Below, in pieces: positions 53,815-64,000 of a stretch of DNA of 64,000 nucleotides. The number at the start of each line of letters is the position of its first letter. Within the stretch, counting starts at the first letter, position 1. A program made the position numbers and the translations under genes. Under the pieces are notes generated by a model that was not told where the DNA came from, did not search any database, and saw only the letters and a program-made list of their open reading frames with translations. The stretch is from Stenotrophomonas sp. WZN-1 (lineage in GTDB: Bacteria; Pseudomonadota; Gammaproteobacteria; Xanthomonadales; Xanthomonadaceae), in contig NZ_CP021768.1 in NCBI RefSeq assembly GCF_002192255.1, positions 4,383,501-4,447,500 of the forward strand, read 5' to 3'.

Positions 53815-54564
53815 TCAGGCAGCGGGTTTCTTCACTACCGACGACGGCACCAGCCAGCGTGCGGCGTGGATGCCCAGCTCGTAGAGCAGGCACATCGGGA
53901 TCGCCAGCATCAGCTGCGAGACCACGTCCGGCGGGGTCAGCACCGCTGCCAGCACGAAGATGCCGACGATCGCGTAGCCGCGGCCTTCCTTGAACTGCTG
54001 CGGCGTTACCCAGCCCAGCAGCACCAGGATCACCATCGCCACCGGCAGTTCGAAACTGCCACCGAAGGCGAAGAAGATCGCCAGCACGAAATCCAGGTAG
54101 GCATTCGCATCCGGGGTGATCGCGATCACGTCCGGGCTGAAGGTAGTCAGGAAGTGGAACACCGCCGGCAGCACCAGGAAGTAGGCAAAGGCACAGCCGG
54201 TGTAGAACAGCAGCACCGAGGACACCAGCAGCGGCACCGCCAGGCGCTTCTCACGCGCGTACAGGCCCGGGGCAACGAACGCCCACAGCTGGTACAGCAG
54301 CCACGGCACCGCCACGAACAGGGCAACGAAGAAGGTCAGCTTCAACGGTGCGAAGAAGGCGCCGGCCGGGTTGGTGGCGATCATCGTCTGCCCGTTCGGC
54401 AGCTGCGAGACCAGCGGCTCGGCCAGCGCGTTGTACAGCTTCTGGGTGAACGGCAGCAGCGCCAGCAGCGCCACGCCCAGGCCCAGCAATGCGCGTACCA
54501 GGCGGCCGCGCAGTTCCACCAGGTGTTCGACCAGCGAGCTTTCGCCGAAATCCTGTTCACTCAT
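53815..54564 (-). CDS. tatC: Twin-arginine translocase subunit TatC
   Basis: 249 residues, six membrane helices. Signal-peptide receptor of the Tat pathway; N-terminal [20 protein letters not shown] and the conserved [33 protein letters not shown] with the key glutamate. Start overlaps the tatB stop by 4 bp. Last gene of tatABC. Confidence 0.97.
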   Translation of the reverse strand: MSEQDFGESSLVEHLVELRGRLVRALLGLGVALLALLPFTQKLYNALAEPLVSQLPNGQTMIATNPAGAFFAPLKLTFFVALFVAVPWLLYQLWAFVAPGLYAREKRLAVPLLVSSVLLFYTGCAFAYFLVLPAVFHFLTTFSPDVIAITPDANAYLDFVLAIFFAFGGSFELPVAMVILVLLGWVTPQQFKEGRGYAIVGIFVLAAVLTPPDVVSQLMLAIPMCLLYELGIHAARWLVPSSVVKKPAA

Positions 54565-55022
54565 GGCTGGCGCTCCGTACTCTGCGTCGGCGGCCTCGAA
54601 CCGGCTTCAGGCGAAGGGGCCGCAGCCGTCTCGGAAGCAACGCCATCCTGCGCCGGCGCATCGGCATGGGGCAGGTCGCTCATATGCGGCGGCAGATCCG
54701 CAGGCGCCGGTGCGCGTACCTCCTGCGCCAGCGTATCGCCCTGCTGCTGCGCCTCCTGCGCTTCGCGACGGATCGCTTCGCCGCTGGCGCGCAGCTGGTT
54801 CTCGGTATCCTGCATGCCCTGGCGCACGTCCTGCATCTGCCGCTTGATCTCCTCGGCCTGCAGTTCGCGCTCCAGTTCCTGTTTCACCGAATCCCATTGA
54901 TTGCGGGCACGACGCACCCACAGGCCGGCGAAGCGGGCCGCCTTGGGCAGGCGCTCGGGACCGAGCACCACCAAGGCAACCACGGCGATCACCAGCAGTT
55001 CGCTGAAGCCGATATCAAACAC
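54561..55022 (-). CDS. tatB: Sec-independent translocase subunit TatB
   Basis: 153 residues: N-terminal helix [34 protein letters not shown] with the conserved E8 and the GPERLP hinge, an amphipathic helix, and a long acidic Pro/Ala tail. Length separates it from TatA. Lies 15 bp after tatA. Confidence 0.96.
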   Translation of the reverse strand: MFDIGFSELLVIAVVALVVLGPERLPKAARFAGLWVRRARNQWDSVKQELERELQAEEIKRQMQDVRQGMQDTENQLRASGEAIRREAQEAQQQGDTLAQEVRAPAPADLPPHMSDLPHADAPAQDGVASETAAAPSPEAGSRPPTQSTERQP

Positions 55023-55037
55023 CGCAACCGCTCCGGA

Positions 55038-55265
55038 TCAGCGAGGGGTGCGGTCGTGCTCGTCCTGCGCGGTGCGCGAGGCGTCCTGGCTGCGCGACTC
55101 GTCGCCCAGCTGCGCGTTCGGCTTGTCCTCGTCGCGCATGCCCTTCTTGAATTCCTTGACCGCCGAACCGAGGTCCTTGGCGCCACTGGTCAGGCGCTTG
55201 GTGCCGAACACCAGCAGGACGATGGCCAGCACGACCAACCAATGCCAGATGCTGAAACTGCCCAT
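55038..55265 (-). CDS. tatA: Sec-independent translocase subunit TatA
   Basis: 75 residues: [28 protein letters not shown], with the FGxxKL-type hinge and amphipathic helix [13 protein letters not shown], then a charged tail. ATG 55265 chosen because it gives the standard N-terminus. First gene of tatABC. Confidence 0.96.
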   Translation of the reverse strand: MGSFSIWHWLVVLAIVLLVFGTKRLTSGAKDLGSAVKEFKKGMRDEDKPNAQLGDESRSQDASRTAQDEHDRTPR

Positions 55266-55340
55266 AAAGACGCTCGTTACGTTAGTGATCAGGTTGTCGA
55301 GCATAGCGCACCGGCTGTTAGCCGGCGCGCGTGACGAAAG

Positions 55341-56240
55341 TCAGTTTCCGCCCAGCGTTTCCGTGCGGATTTCGCCGTCGTTGACTGGCTGGAAGCCCTG
55401 CTGCTGCGGCGGCGGGTTCTGCGGGACGTTCTGCAGCGGCGCGGTGGTGGCTTCGGCCGGGGCCGCCGGTGCTGCCTGAACAGGCGCAGGCACAGGAGCG
55501 GCAGCCGGAGCCGGTGCCGGGCGCGGCGCGTTGCCACCGTTGCCGTTGCGGTTGTTGCGGGCGGCGTAGGTGGCCTCTTCCAGGCGATCACGGAAGGCAA
55601 CCACGTCCATCGACGGCGACCCGACGGCGCGACCTTCGAAGATCATGCGCGGCGTGGTGTTGCTGCCGTAAGCGTCAAGGTTGGCGGCATCGTCGATCTG
55701 CAGCACCGCACCATCCAGCGCGACGCCGGCAAACAGGCCACGGGCGCGCGACCAGGACCAGATCTCGGCCTTCAGCTGGCCGTCGGTGGCGGCGGCGGCA
55801 TTGCGGCCGACCGGACCGGCGGCAACGCCAGCATCGGCGCCAAGCGTGAACTTGCCGTTGACCAGGTTGTCCAGGCTGCGGTCGTTGCGGAACACCAGCA
55901 CCACGTCCGAAGACTGGACGCCGGCCTGGAAGCCGATGCTGCCACCGGTCAGCTTGACGAATACCGGGCTGGACCACGCGCCATTGGGCATGCGCACCGA
56001 CATCAGGCCGTGACCGCGACGACCACCAATGACCAGACCGGCCTTGATCGTGTCGGGAATGACGATGACCGCGCGGCCTTCGTCGAGCAATTTGTCCGGA
56101 ATGCCCTGTTCAGGGATTTCCTGGATTTCAGCCAGCACGCGCACGGCATTGCGGGCACGCTGGTCTTCCTGCGGTCCGGCCATGGCCTGGCTGGACAGCA
56201 GGCTGGCGGCGATCAGCAGGGCTTGGATCGGGCGACGCAT
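55341..56240 (-). CDS. SYLF/YSC84-domain lipid-binding protein, exported
   Basis: 299 residues. Signal peptide (IQALLIAASLLSSQAMA), then a SYLF domain (about 40-215: AVIVIPDTIKAGLVIGGRRGHGLMSVR, GGSIGFQAGVQSSDVVLVFRN, GVAAGPVGRNAAAATDGQLKAEIWSWSRARGLFAGVALDGA). The tail is Ala/Pro-rich low complexity and ends in a Gln/Pro stretch. SYLF proteins bind phosphoinositides in eukaryotes; the bacterial role is unknown. Upstream of tatA on the same strand, 75 bp apart; no functional tie is evident. Confidence 0.9.
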   Translation of the reverse strand: MRRPIQALLIAASLLSSQAMAGPQEDQRARNAVRVLAEIQEIPEQGIPDKLLDEGRAVIVIPDTIKAGLVIGGRRGHGLMSVRMPNGAWSSPVFVKLTGGSIGFQAGVQSSDVVLVFRNDRSLDNLVNGKFTLGADAGVAAGPVGRNAAAATDGQLKAEIWSWSRARGLFAGVALDGAVLQIDDAANLDAYGSNTTPRMIFEGRAVGSPSMDVVAFRDRLEEATYAARNNRNGNGGNAPRPAPAPAAAPVPAPVQAAPAAPAEATTAPLQNVPQNPPPQQQGFQPVNDGEIRTETLGGN

Positions 56241-56405
56241 GGCAGGCTCCAGAAGTCAGTCCATAGGAAGATATAGCAAGTGACTGAAATTAGTAGTGTT
56301 GTCATGAATCGCCAATGAGCGTTGCCTGCTCACATTGATGCGCGCTATGCCCGCAATCCAAACCCTGCATCCCGGCGCGGCACCGGATCGGCGACAATAC
56401 GCACC

Positions 56406-57368
56406 ATGCTCGACGCACCCGATACCGCCGTGCTGGCGGTCAACCTAGGCACGCCCGAGACGCCGACGGCCCCCGCCGTACGCCGTTACCTGGCCGAATT
56501 CCTGTCCGACCCCCGCGTGGTCTCGATTCCGGCGCTGCTGTGGCAGCCGCTGCTGCGCGGGCTGATCCTGCCGCTGCGCAGCAGTCGTTCGGCAGCCAAG
56601 TACGCCCAGGTCTGGCTGCCGGACGGCTCACCGCTGATGGTCCATACCCGGCAGCTGGCGCAGGCGATGCAGGCCCTGCTGCCAACCCTGAAGGTTCGCC
56701 ACGCGATGCGCTACGGCGAACCCGCGCTGACCCGCGAGCTCGACCGCCTCGCCGCCGAAGGTGCACGTCGCATCGTCGTGCTGCCGCTGTACCCGCAGTA
56801 CTCGACCACCACCACCGCCTCGGTCGAAGACCGCGTCGACGCCTGGCAGCGCCGCAACCCGGGCGTGACCGTCAGCCTGGTGCGCGACTACTCGATCGAC
56901 CCGGGCTGGGTCGAAGCGGTTGCCGGCTCGATCCGGCGCTACTGGGAGCAGCACGGTCGCGGCCAGACCCTGATGTTCTCCTTCCACGGCATCCCACAGC
57001 GCCTGGCCGACGCGGGTGATCCATACCCGCAGCGCTGCGAAGCCAGCGCGCAGGCCATCGCCAACGCGCTGGGCCTGGGCAAGGACGACTGGCAGATGGG
57101 TTACCAGTCGCGCTTCGGCCGCGAGCGCTGGCTGCAGCCGTACGCTGAGCCGAGCCTGTGGGCCCTGGCCGAATCCGGCGTGAAGCAGATCGACGTGGTC
57201 TGCCCCGGCTTCGCCACCGATTGCCTGGAAACGCTGGAAGAAGTCGCGATGGGCTTCACCGAAACGCTGGCCGAACGCGGCGCGACGATGCGCTACATCC
57301 CCTGCCTCAATGCCGAACCGGAACACGCGCGCACCCTGGCGCGACTGGCCGTGGCCTCGCTGGCATGA
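56406..57368 (+). CDS. hemH: Ferrochelatase
   Basis: Inserts Fe2+ into protoporphyrin IX, the last step of haem synthesis. 320 residues. [31 protein letters not shown] at the start, [20 protein letters not shown], the active-site [11 protein letters not shown] with the metal-coordinating His, [14 protein letters not shown] and [15 protein letters not shown] with the second site Glu. ATG 56406 agrees with the family N-terminus. Its stop overlaps the next gene (ATGA). Confidence 0.97.
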   Translation: MLDAPDTAVLAVNLGTPETPTAPAVRRYLAEFLSDPRVVSIPALLWQPLLRGLILPLRSSRSAAKYAQVWLPDGSPLMVHTRQLAQAMQALLPTLKVRHAMRYGEPALTRELDRLAAEGARRIVVLPLYPQYSTTTTASVEDRVDAWQRRNPGVTVSLVRDYSIDPGWVEAVAGSIRRYWEQHGRGQTLMFSFHGIPQRLADAGDPYPQRCEASAQAIANALGLGKDDWQMGYQSRFGRERWLQPYAEPSLWALAESGVKQIDVVCPGFATDCLETLEEVAMGFTETLAERGATMRYIPCLNAEPEHARTLARLAVASLA

Positions 57369-58219
57369 ATCTGCAGCCCTTTGAACTCGAGGTCGGCGGC
57401 ACCCGCGTCGCCGGCCTGCGCAACAGCAGCGAAGGCCCGCGCGTGCTGGCCCTGCATGGCTGGCTCGACAATGCCGCCAGCTTCGTGCCGCTGGCCCCGC
57501 ACCTGTCGTCGCTGCAGCTGGTGGCGATCGACCTGCCAGGCCATGGCCACAGCGCGCATCTGCCGACCGGTGCCAGCTATACCACGGCGGCCGCGATCTG
57601 CCACGTGCTCGATGTGGCCGACGCGCTGGGCTGGGACCGCTTCAGCCTGCTCGGCCATTCGATGGGCGCCGGCATCGCCAGCCTCACCGCTTCGGTCAGC
57701 GATCGCATCGAGCGCCTGGTGGCGATCGAAGCCCTCGGCGGCCTGCGCGGCCCCGAGGAAGAAACCGCCCATCGCCTGCGCGAGCATGTGAACGCCACCC
57801 GTGCGTTGGCGCGCAAGCAGCTGCGCGTGTTCCCCGACCTGGCCGCGCCGATCCGCGCACGGATGATGACCAACCAGCTCAGCGAACCGTGCGCACGGCT
57901 GCTGGTCGAGCGCGGCGTGGAGCCGGTCGAAGGCGGCTATCGCTGGTGCAGTGATCCGCGCCTGATGCTGCCCACCGCGATCCGCCTCAGTGAAGGCCAG
58001 ATCGACAACCTGCTGCAGGCCATCGCCTGCCCGACACAGGTGATCTATGCCACGCCGGCGCAGTCCTACTATCCCGAGCCGATGCGCAGTGATCGCCTGC
58101 GGCACCTGCGTGATGGGCGGCTGGCAATGTTTCCCGGCAACCACCACCTGCATATGGAAGACCCGAAACAGATCGCAGGCGTGATCCTGCACTTCTTCAG
58201 CAACGACAACGCCGGCTGA
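57365..58219 (+). CDS. Alpha/beta-hydrolase fold protein
   Basis: 284 residues. [21 protein letters not shown] (oxyanion region), [14 protein letters not shown], nucleophile elbow [12 protein letters not shown] (GHSMG), and catalytic His near the end in GNHHLHMED. Close in pattern to the serine-hydrolase-like (SERHL/YfhR-like) esterases; the natural substrate is unknown. Coupled by a 4-bp overlap with hemH, an arrangement seen in other Xanthomonadaceae. Cytoplasmic: no signal peptide. Confidence 0.9.
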   Translation: MNLQPFELEVGGTRVAGLRNSSEGPRVLALHGWLDNAASFVPLAPHLSSLQLVAIDLPGHGHSAHLPTGASYTTAAAICHVLDVADALGWDRFSLLGHSMGAGIASLTASVSDRIERLVAIEALGGLRGPEEETAHRLREHVNATRALARKQLRVFPDLAAPIRARMMTNQLSEPCARLLVERGVEPVEGGYRWCSDPRLMLPTAIRLSEGQIDNLLQAIACPTQVIYATPAQSYYPEPMRSDRLRHLRDGRLAMFPGNHHLHMEDPKQIAGVILHFFSNDNAG

Positions 58220-58272
58220 GCGCAGGCGTCCGCGCGCTTCACTCCGCGCGTTTGCGGCCGATACATCAGTTG

Positions 58273-58303
58273 CGGGCCCCTGCGCCCGCTGCACGCGGGC
58301 CCG
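58273..58303. other. GC-rich hairpin between hydrolase and chemoreceptor genes
   Basis: CGGGCCC (58273-58279) pairs with GGGCCCG (58297-58303). No T-run follows, so it is either a weak terminator or part of the leader of the next genes. The remaining part of 58220-58345 shows nothing else. Confidence 0.4.
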
Positions 58304-58345
58304 GTCGGTCCTGCGGCATGTGTCTGGTTCTGCAAGGAAGTCCGC

Positions 58346-58495
58346 ATGCCCGCTCTGCTGCACCGTCACCCACAGGATGTGGCCACGGTGTCCCGTCTCC
58401 GCGTCGCTGATCGCGCCGCATCCCTCGAATTCCCGGCACCCGCCCTGGTCACGCCCCGCTGCGTGCGCTGCGGCGTGCTCGTTGTCGTCTGCTGA
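58346..58495 (+). CDS. Possible small upstream ORF (49 aa) with Cys-rich end, before the chemoreceptor
   Basis: ATG at 58346 preceded by AAGGAAG at suitable spacing; stops TGA at 58493, 14 bp before the chemoreceptor ATG, whose own AGGAG lies in the gap. The peptide is basic and ends [12 protein letters not shown] (three Cys, one CxxC pair). Spacing suggests translational coupling. No family is recognised; GC-rich DNA easily gives frames of this size, so it remains a candidate. Confidence 0.4.
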   Translation: MPALLHRHPQDVATVSRLRVADRAASLEFPAPALVTPRCVRCGVLVVVC

Positions 58496-58509
58496 TCCAG
58501 GAGTCTCCG

Positions 58510-60615
58510 ATGTCCATTGCATCCGCCCGTCCCCCCGATACCGCCCGCCTGCCGCACCTGCAGCAGCTCGCCCGCGGCGCCGACCGGCGCCTGCTGATCG
58601 CCAGCGCGGTGCTGGCCGTGACGGGCCTGGTGCTGGCCCTGCGCGGTCCGCACGCTGTGGCCGGCGCGTTGGCCGCGGGCGCGGTGCTACCCGCCTTGTG
58701 GCTGGCCGGTCCGCTGGCAGGCCGCGGCATCGCGCGCAACGGCCTGGCGATCCTGATGTCGCTTCAGCTGGCCCTGTTGTGCGCGATCGCCGGCCTGTCG
58801 CCGGCATTGCCGATCGCCCTGCTGCTGGGCGTGCTGCTGGGCCATCGCGATCGTCTGCCGGTGTGGCTGGCCGGCAGCATCGGCACGCTCGCACTGCTGG
58901 CACCGCTGCAGGCGGGTGCCGCGGTGGGGCCGACACTGTTGCAGGCCGCGATGCTCGCCGGCCTGACCCTGTTCCTTGGCCAGGTCGCACTGCGGCTCCG
59001 CCAGCAGACCGAAGCACTCGGCCACGGCCCCCGCCGGCTGGCCGCACTGGCGCGCGATATCGCCACCGGTGCCGATCTGGGTACACATGCCGACACCACC
59101 GCCTACGCACCGGGTTCGCTGGCCCATGCGCTGGCCGACACCGCACGCCATGTACAGGCCCAGCGTGGGCGCGAGGGAGAGGCGCATGCCGAGAACGCGC
59201 AGATCCGCCAGGCCCTCGATGCCTCGCGCACGGCGATGATGATCGCCGACAACGACCACGTGATCCGCTACGTGAACCGCTCGGTGGTGGCCCTGCTGCG
59301 CAACCAGCAGGCGACGCTGCGCCAGGCCTTCCCCGATTTCGATGCCGAGCGCCTGGTGGGCAGCAGCATCCATCGCTTCCACGCCAACCCGGACCGCATC
59401 CGCGCCATCCTCAATGGCCTGCAGGTCACCCACAACGGCAAGGTCCAGATCGGCCCGGTGCACTTCGCCCAGGTGGTTACTCCGGTCTTCGACGCGCAGG
59501 GCCTGCGCCTGGGCTTCGCCGTGGAGTGGCATGACCGAACCCATGAGCTCGCGCTGGAGAACGCCGTCGCCGGCATCGTCGCGGCCGCCGCCGCCGGCGA
59601 TCTCGACCAGCGCCTGCAGGCAACCGAAGGCGCCAGCTTCCTCGATGGGCTGACCGGTGGCATCAACCAGCTGCTGGATACGTTGGGCAGTACCGTCGAC
59701 GAAGTGCGGGAGATGCTCTCGGCGCTGGCCAGCGGCGATCTCGATCGACGCATGCACGGCGAGTATCACGGCGCCTTCGCCGCGATCCAGCGCGATGCCA
59801 ACGCCACCGCCGGCCAGCTGGCGCGCATGGTCGGCCGCATCCAGCAGTGCGCATCCTCGATCAGCACCGCTGCGAGCGAGATCGCTGCGGAAAATGGCGC
59901 GCTGTCCGAGCGCAGCGAGCGCCAGGCGGCGCACCTGCAGGAAACCGCCGCCTCGATGGAAGAACTGACCGCCACCGTGCGCCAGAACGCTGCCCATGCA
60001 CGCGAGGCAAGCCAGCTGGCGGTCACCACGCAGGCCGCCGCCAGTGACGGCAACATCGCCATGCAGCGCGTGGTCGATACCATGCAGGCGATTGAAGGTG
60101 CATCGAAGCGCATCGGCGATATCACCGGCGTGATCGATGGCATCGCCTTCCAGACCAATATCCTGGCATTGAACGCGGCAGTGGAAGCCGCGCGTGCCGG
60201 CGAGCAGGGCCGTGGCTTCGCCGTGGTGGCCAGCGAGGTGCGCGTGCTGGCGCAGCGTTCGGCCGCCGCCGCACAGGAAATCAAGAAGCTGATCGATGAG
60301 GCCGGTCGCCAGGTGGGCGAAGGCGCCCAGCTGGTGGCCGACGCGGGCCAGCGGATGCAGGGAATTGTCGGGGGCGTGGAGAATGTCAGCCACCTGATGC
60401 ACGAGATCTCGGCGGCCTCGCAGGAGCAGTCGGTCGGCATCGAGCAGATCAACCAGACCGTGGTGCAGATGGACCAGGCCACGCAGCAGAATGCCGCGCT
60501 GGTGGAGGAAGCGACTGCTGCCGCACGCGAATTGCAGTCGCAGGCGGGTACGCTTACTGAGGCGGTATCGGTGTTCCGACAGCAGGAATTGCACGAGGTC
60601 TCGCAGGCCGCCTGA
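58510..60615 (+). CDS. Methyl-accepting chemotaxis protein with PAS domain and membrane-buried sensor region
   Basis: 701 residues. Four to six hydrophobic segments with very short loops (about 28-170), so no periplasmic ligand domain. Then a PAS domain (about 230-355: [29 protein letters not shown]), HAMP-like helices ([18 protein letters not shown] and [13 protein letters not shown]), and the signalling hairpin with the invariant tip [35 protein letters not shown]. No NWETF-type tail. A cytoplasmic or membrane cue such as redox or energy state is the likely input. No chemotaxis genes are adjacent. Confidence 0.93.
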   Translation: MSIASARPPDTARLPHLQQLARGADRRLLIASAVLAVTGLVLALRGPHAVAGALAAGAVLPALWLAGPLAGRGIARNGLAILMSLQLALLCAIAGLSPALPIALLLGVLLGHRDRLPVWLAGSIGTLALLAPLQAGAAVGPTLLQAAMLAGLTLFLGQVALRLRQQTEALGHGPRRLAALARDIATGADLGTHADTTAYAPGSLAHALADTARHVQAQRGREGEAHAENAQIRQALDASRTAMMIADNDHVIRYVNRSVVALLRNQQATLRQAFPDFDAERLVGSSIHRFHANPDRIRAILNGLQVTHNGKVQIGPVHFAQVVTPVFDAQGLRLGFAVEWHDRTHELALENAVAGIVAAAAAGDLDQRLQATEGASFLDGLTGGINQLLDTLGSTVDEVREMLSALASGDLDRRMHGEYHGAFAAIQRDANATAGQLARMVGRIQQCASSISTAASEIAAENGALSERSERQAAHLQETAASMEELTATVRQNAAHAREASQLAVTTQAAASDGNIAMQRVVDTMQAIEGASKRIGDITGVIDGIAFQTNILALNAAVEAARAGEQGRGFAVVASEVRVLAQRSAAAAQEIKKLIDEAGRQVGEGAQLVADAGQRMQGIVGGVENVSHLMHEISAASQEQSVGIEQINQTVVQMDQATQQNAALVEEATAAARELQSQAGTLTEAVSVFRQQELHEVSQAA

Positions 60616-60644
60616 TCCGGGCCTGCAATTCGATCCTGACCATG

Positions 60645-60671
60645 ACGGCGCCCGCAGGGCGCCGTTTTTTT
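60645..60671 (+). terminator. Rho-independent terminator after the chemoreceptor gene
   Basis: ACGGCGCCC-GCA-GGGCGCCGT followed by seven T, 30 bp beyond the stop codon. Confidence 0.92.
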
Positions 60672-60723
60672 GCCTTCTTTTGTGTGATGGGTCAGGAAAA
60701 GACCACTTCCGCGTCTGCCGTGG

Positions 60724-61020
60724 GTAGCGGCCAACCCTGGTTGGCGCCGCATCCATGCACGGCGTGGATCTACCGGCAGTGCCGGTCGCTGGCCGGCAAC
60801 CACAGCGGCGTGCACTGTCTGGGCCCGCTGCCGGGGTTGGCACCGCTCTTCGCAGGGACAGCCCATCCACGCATGGCGTGGATCTACTGTGGGTCCGCAT
60901 GCCCTCGGTAGACGCCAACCTTAGGTTGGCGCTGTGGCTGCCCGCGGAGAATATCCACGCATGGCGTGGATCTACCGGCTGGTGTGCAGCCACGGGGGTG
61001 CCGGCCAGCGGCCGGCATCA
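60724..61020. repeat. Array of seven mixed SMAG palindromes
   Basis: In order: GCCAACC type (60724-60750), inverted ATCCATGC type with CTAC (60751-60773), GCCGG type (about 60780-60799), inverted ATCCACGC type (60867-60890), GCCAACC type (60908-60932), inverted ATCCACGC type (60953-60976), and GCCGGCC type (60999-61020). They fill the whole gap between the chemoreceptor terminator and the rRNA operon terminator; no gene is seen. Confidence 0.75.
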
Positions 61021-61043
61021 CCCGCATTTTCTGCGTACAAAGA

Positions 61044-61073
61044 AAAACCCCGCTGCGTGAGCAGCGGGGTTTT
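61044..61073 (-). terminator. rRNA operon terminator
   Basis: AAAACCCCGCTGC-GTGA-GCAGCGGGGTTTT, a 13-bp perfect stem, about 10 bp past the 5S 3' end on the minus strand. Symmetric, so also able to stop plus-strand transcripts entering the operon. Confidence 0.92.
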
Positions 61074-61083
61074 GGGTGTAAAC

Positions 61084-61198
61084 CCTGGCGATGACCTACT
61101 CTCGCATGGCTTGAGCCACACTACCATCGGCGCAGCTGCGTTTCACTTCCGAGTTCGGGATGGGATCGGGTGGTTCCACAGCGCTAATTTCACCAGGG
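61084..61198 (-). rRNA. rrf: 5S ribosomal RNA
   Basis: On the minus strand the segment begins CCCTGGTGAAATT and ends CATCGCCAGGG, closing the terminal helix. It contains the conserved core CCCGAACTCGGAAGTGAAACG (loop B/helix III, here with one base left out of the quoted stretch in some forms) and GATGGTAGTGTGG. About 115 nt, normal 5S length. Boundaries are by homology to other gammaproteobacterial 5S genes, good to a few bases. Confidence 0.95.
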
Positions 61199-61322
61199 AG
61201 GCTTTTGGAGAGTCGCACTCGTCCCGGGGGACAAGGCGCCAGCCTCGCATAGTTCTTGTGACGTAGCGTGCACTTGGATGCTCTTACGACGCTGTCGTAA
61301 AGCCAAGGCAACTTGAGGTTAT
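61199..61322 (-). other. 23S-5S spacer
   Basis: About 124 bp of processed spacer between the 23S 3' end and 5S 5' end. No tRNA is visible in it. Confidence 0.7.

Positions 61323-64000
<2,678 letters not shown>

Noticed and set aside
60724..61020. Regularly spaced repeats resembling a CRISPR array
   Set aside because: Repeats are short palindromes of different sequence in both orientations, with spacing that is not constant; they are SMAG elements, and no cas gene is present.

Overview
The window looks like chromosomal DNA of the Stenotrophomonas maltophilia group (Xanthomonadaceae). Base composition is high-GC with strong GC3 bias. Intergenic gaps are full of short palindromes that start with GTAG, matching the SMAG/REP family described for S. 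maltophilia. The products (DcaP-like porin, S46 dipeptidyl peptidase, CzcCBA, rRNA operon) also fit. I see no prophage, integrase, insertion sequence, CRISPR array or tRNA; this is mainly core genome.

Layout. 1-2.6 kb: a cardiolipin synthase cut by the window edge, a small unknown gene behind a long structured leader, then rpmB-rpmG. 2.9-6.2 kb: a UGT-type glycosyltransferase, a DnaQ-like exonuclease, and a LysR regulator divergent from a RidA-family gene with a clear LysR box between them. 6.4-12.4 kb: a heavy-metal efflux operon (small His/Cys-rich exported protein, CzcC, CzcB, CzcA). 12.6-16.8 kb: a DUF885 protein, a glycosyltransferase/LAB_N pair and a UDP-glucuronate 4-epimerase-like protein. 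16.8-20.1 kb: rsmG-parA-parB followed by a suppressor-of-fused-domain gene. 20.1-23.5 kb: phosphopantetheinyl transferase, GlsB-like protein, exonuclease III, coniferyl-aldehyde-type dehydrogenase.

23.7-34.3 kb is the most coherent metabolic region: an MHS-family transporter with an unusual loop, a DcaP-like porin, divergent acetyl-CoA synthetase, a LuxR-type response regulator, and a hybrid histidine kinase fused to an SLC5-type transporter domain. This is the CrbS/CrbR (MxtR/ErdR) acetate-switch arrangement. A manganese exporter gene (mntP) with its own yybP-ykoY riboswitch sits between regulator and kinase.

34.4-47 kb: an S46 peptidase; an operon of Hsp70 homologue HscC with two paralogous membrane J-like proteins whose HPD motif reads RPD; and the tamA-tamB outer-membrane assembly pair. 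47-53.7 kb: glyQ-glyS, a lone GspE/PulE-type ATPase overlapping a glutamine amidotransferase, and a BPSS1780-type membrane protein. 53.8-60.6 kb: tatABC, a SYLF-domain protein, ferrochelatase, an alpha/beta hydrolase, a possible small Cys-containing uORF and a chemoreceptor. 60.7-64 kb: a palindrome array, then the 3' end of an rRNA operon (5S and most of 23S) on the minus strand.

Long open frames antisense to these genes are GC-bias shadows and are not annotated. Families were recognised from the sequence alone; no database search was run.
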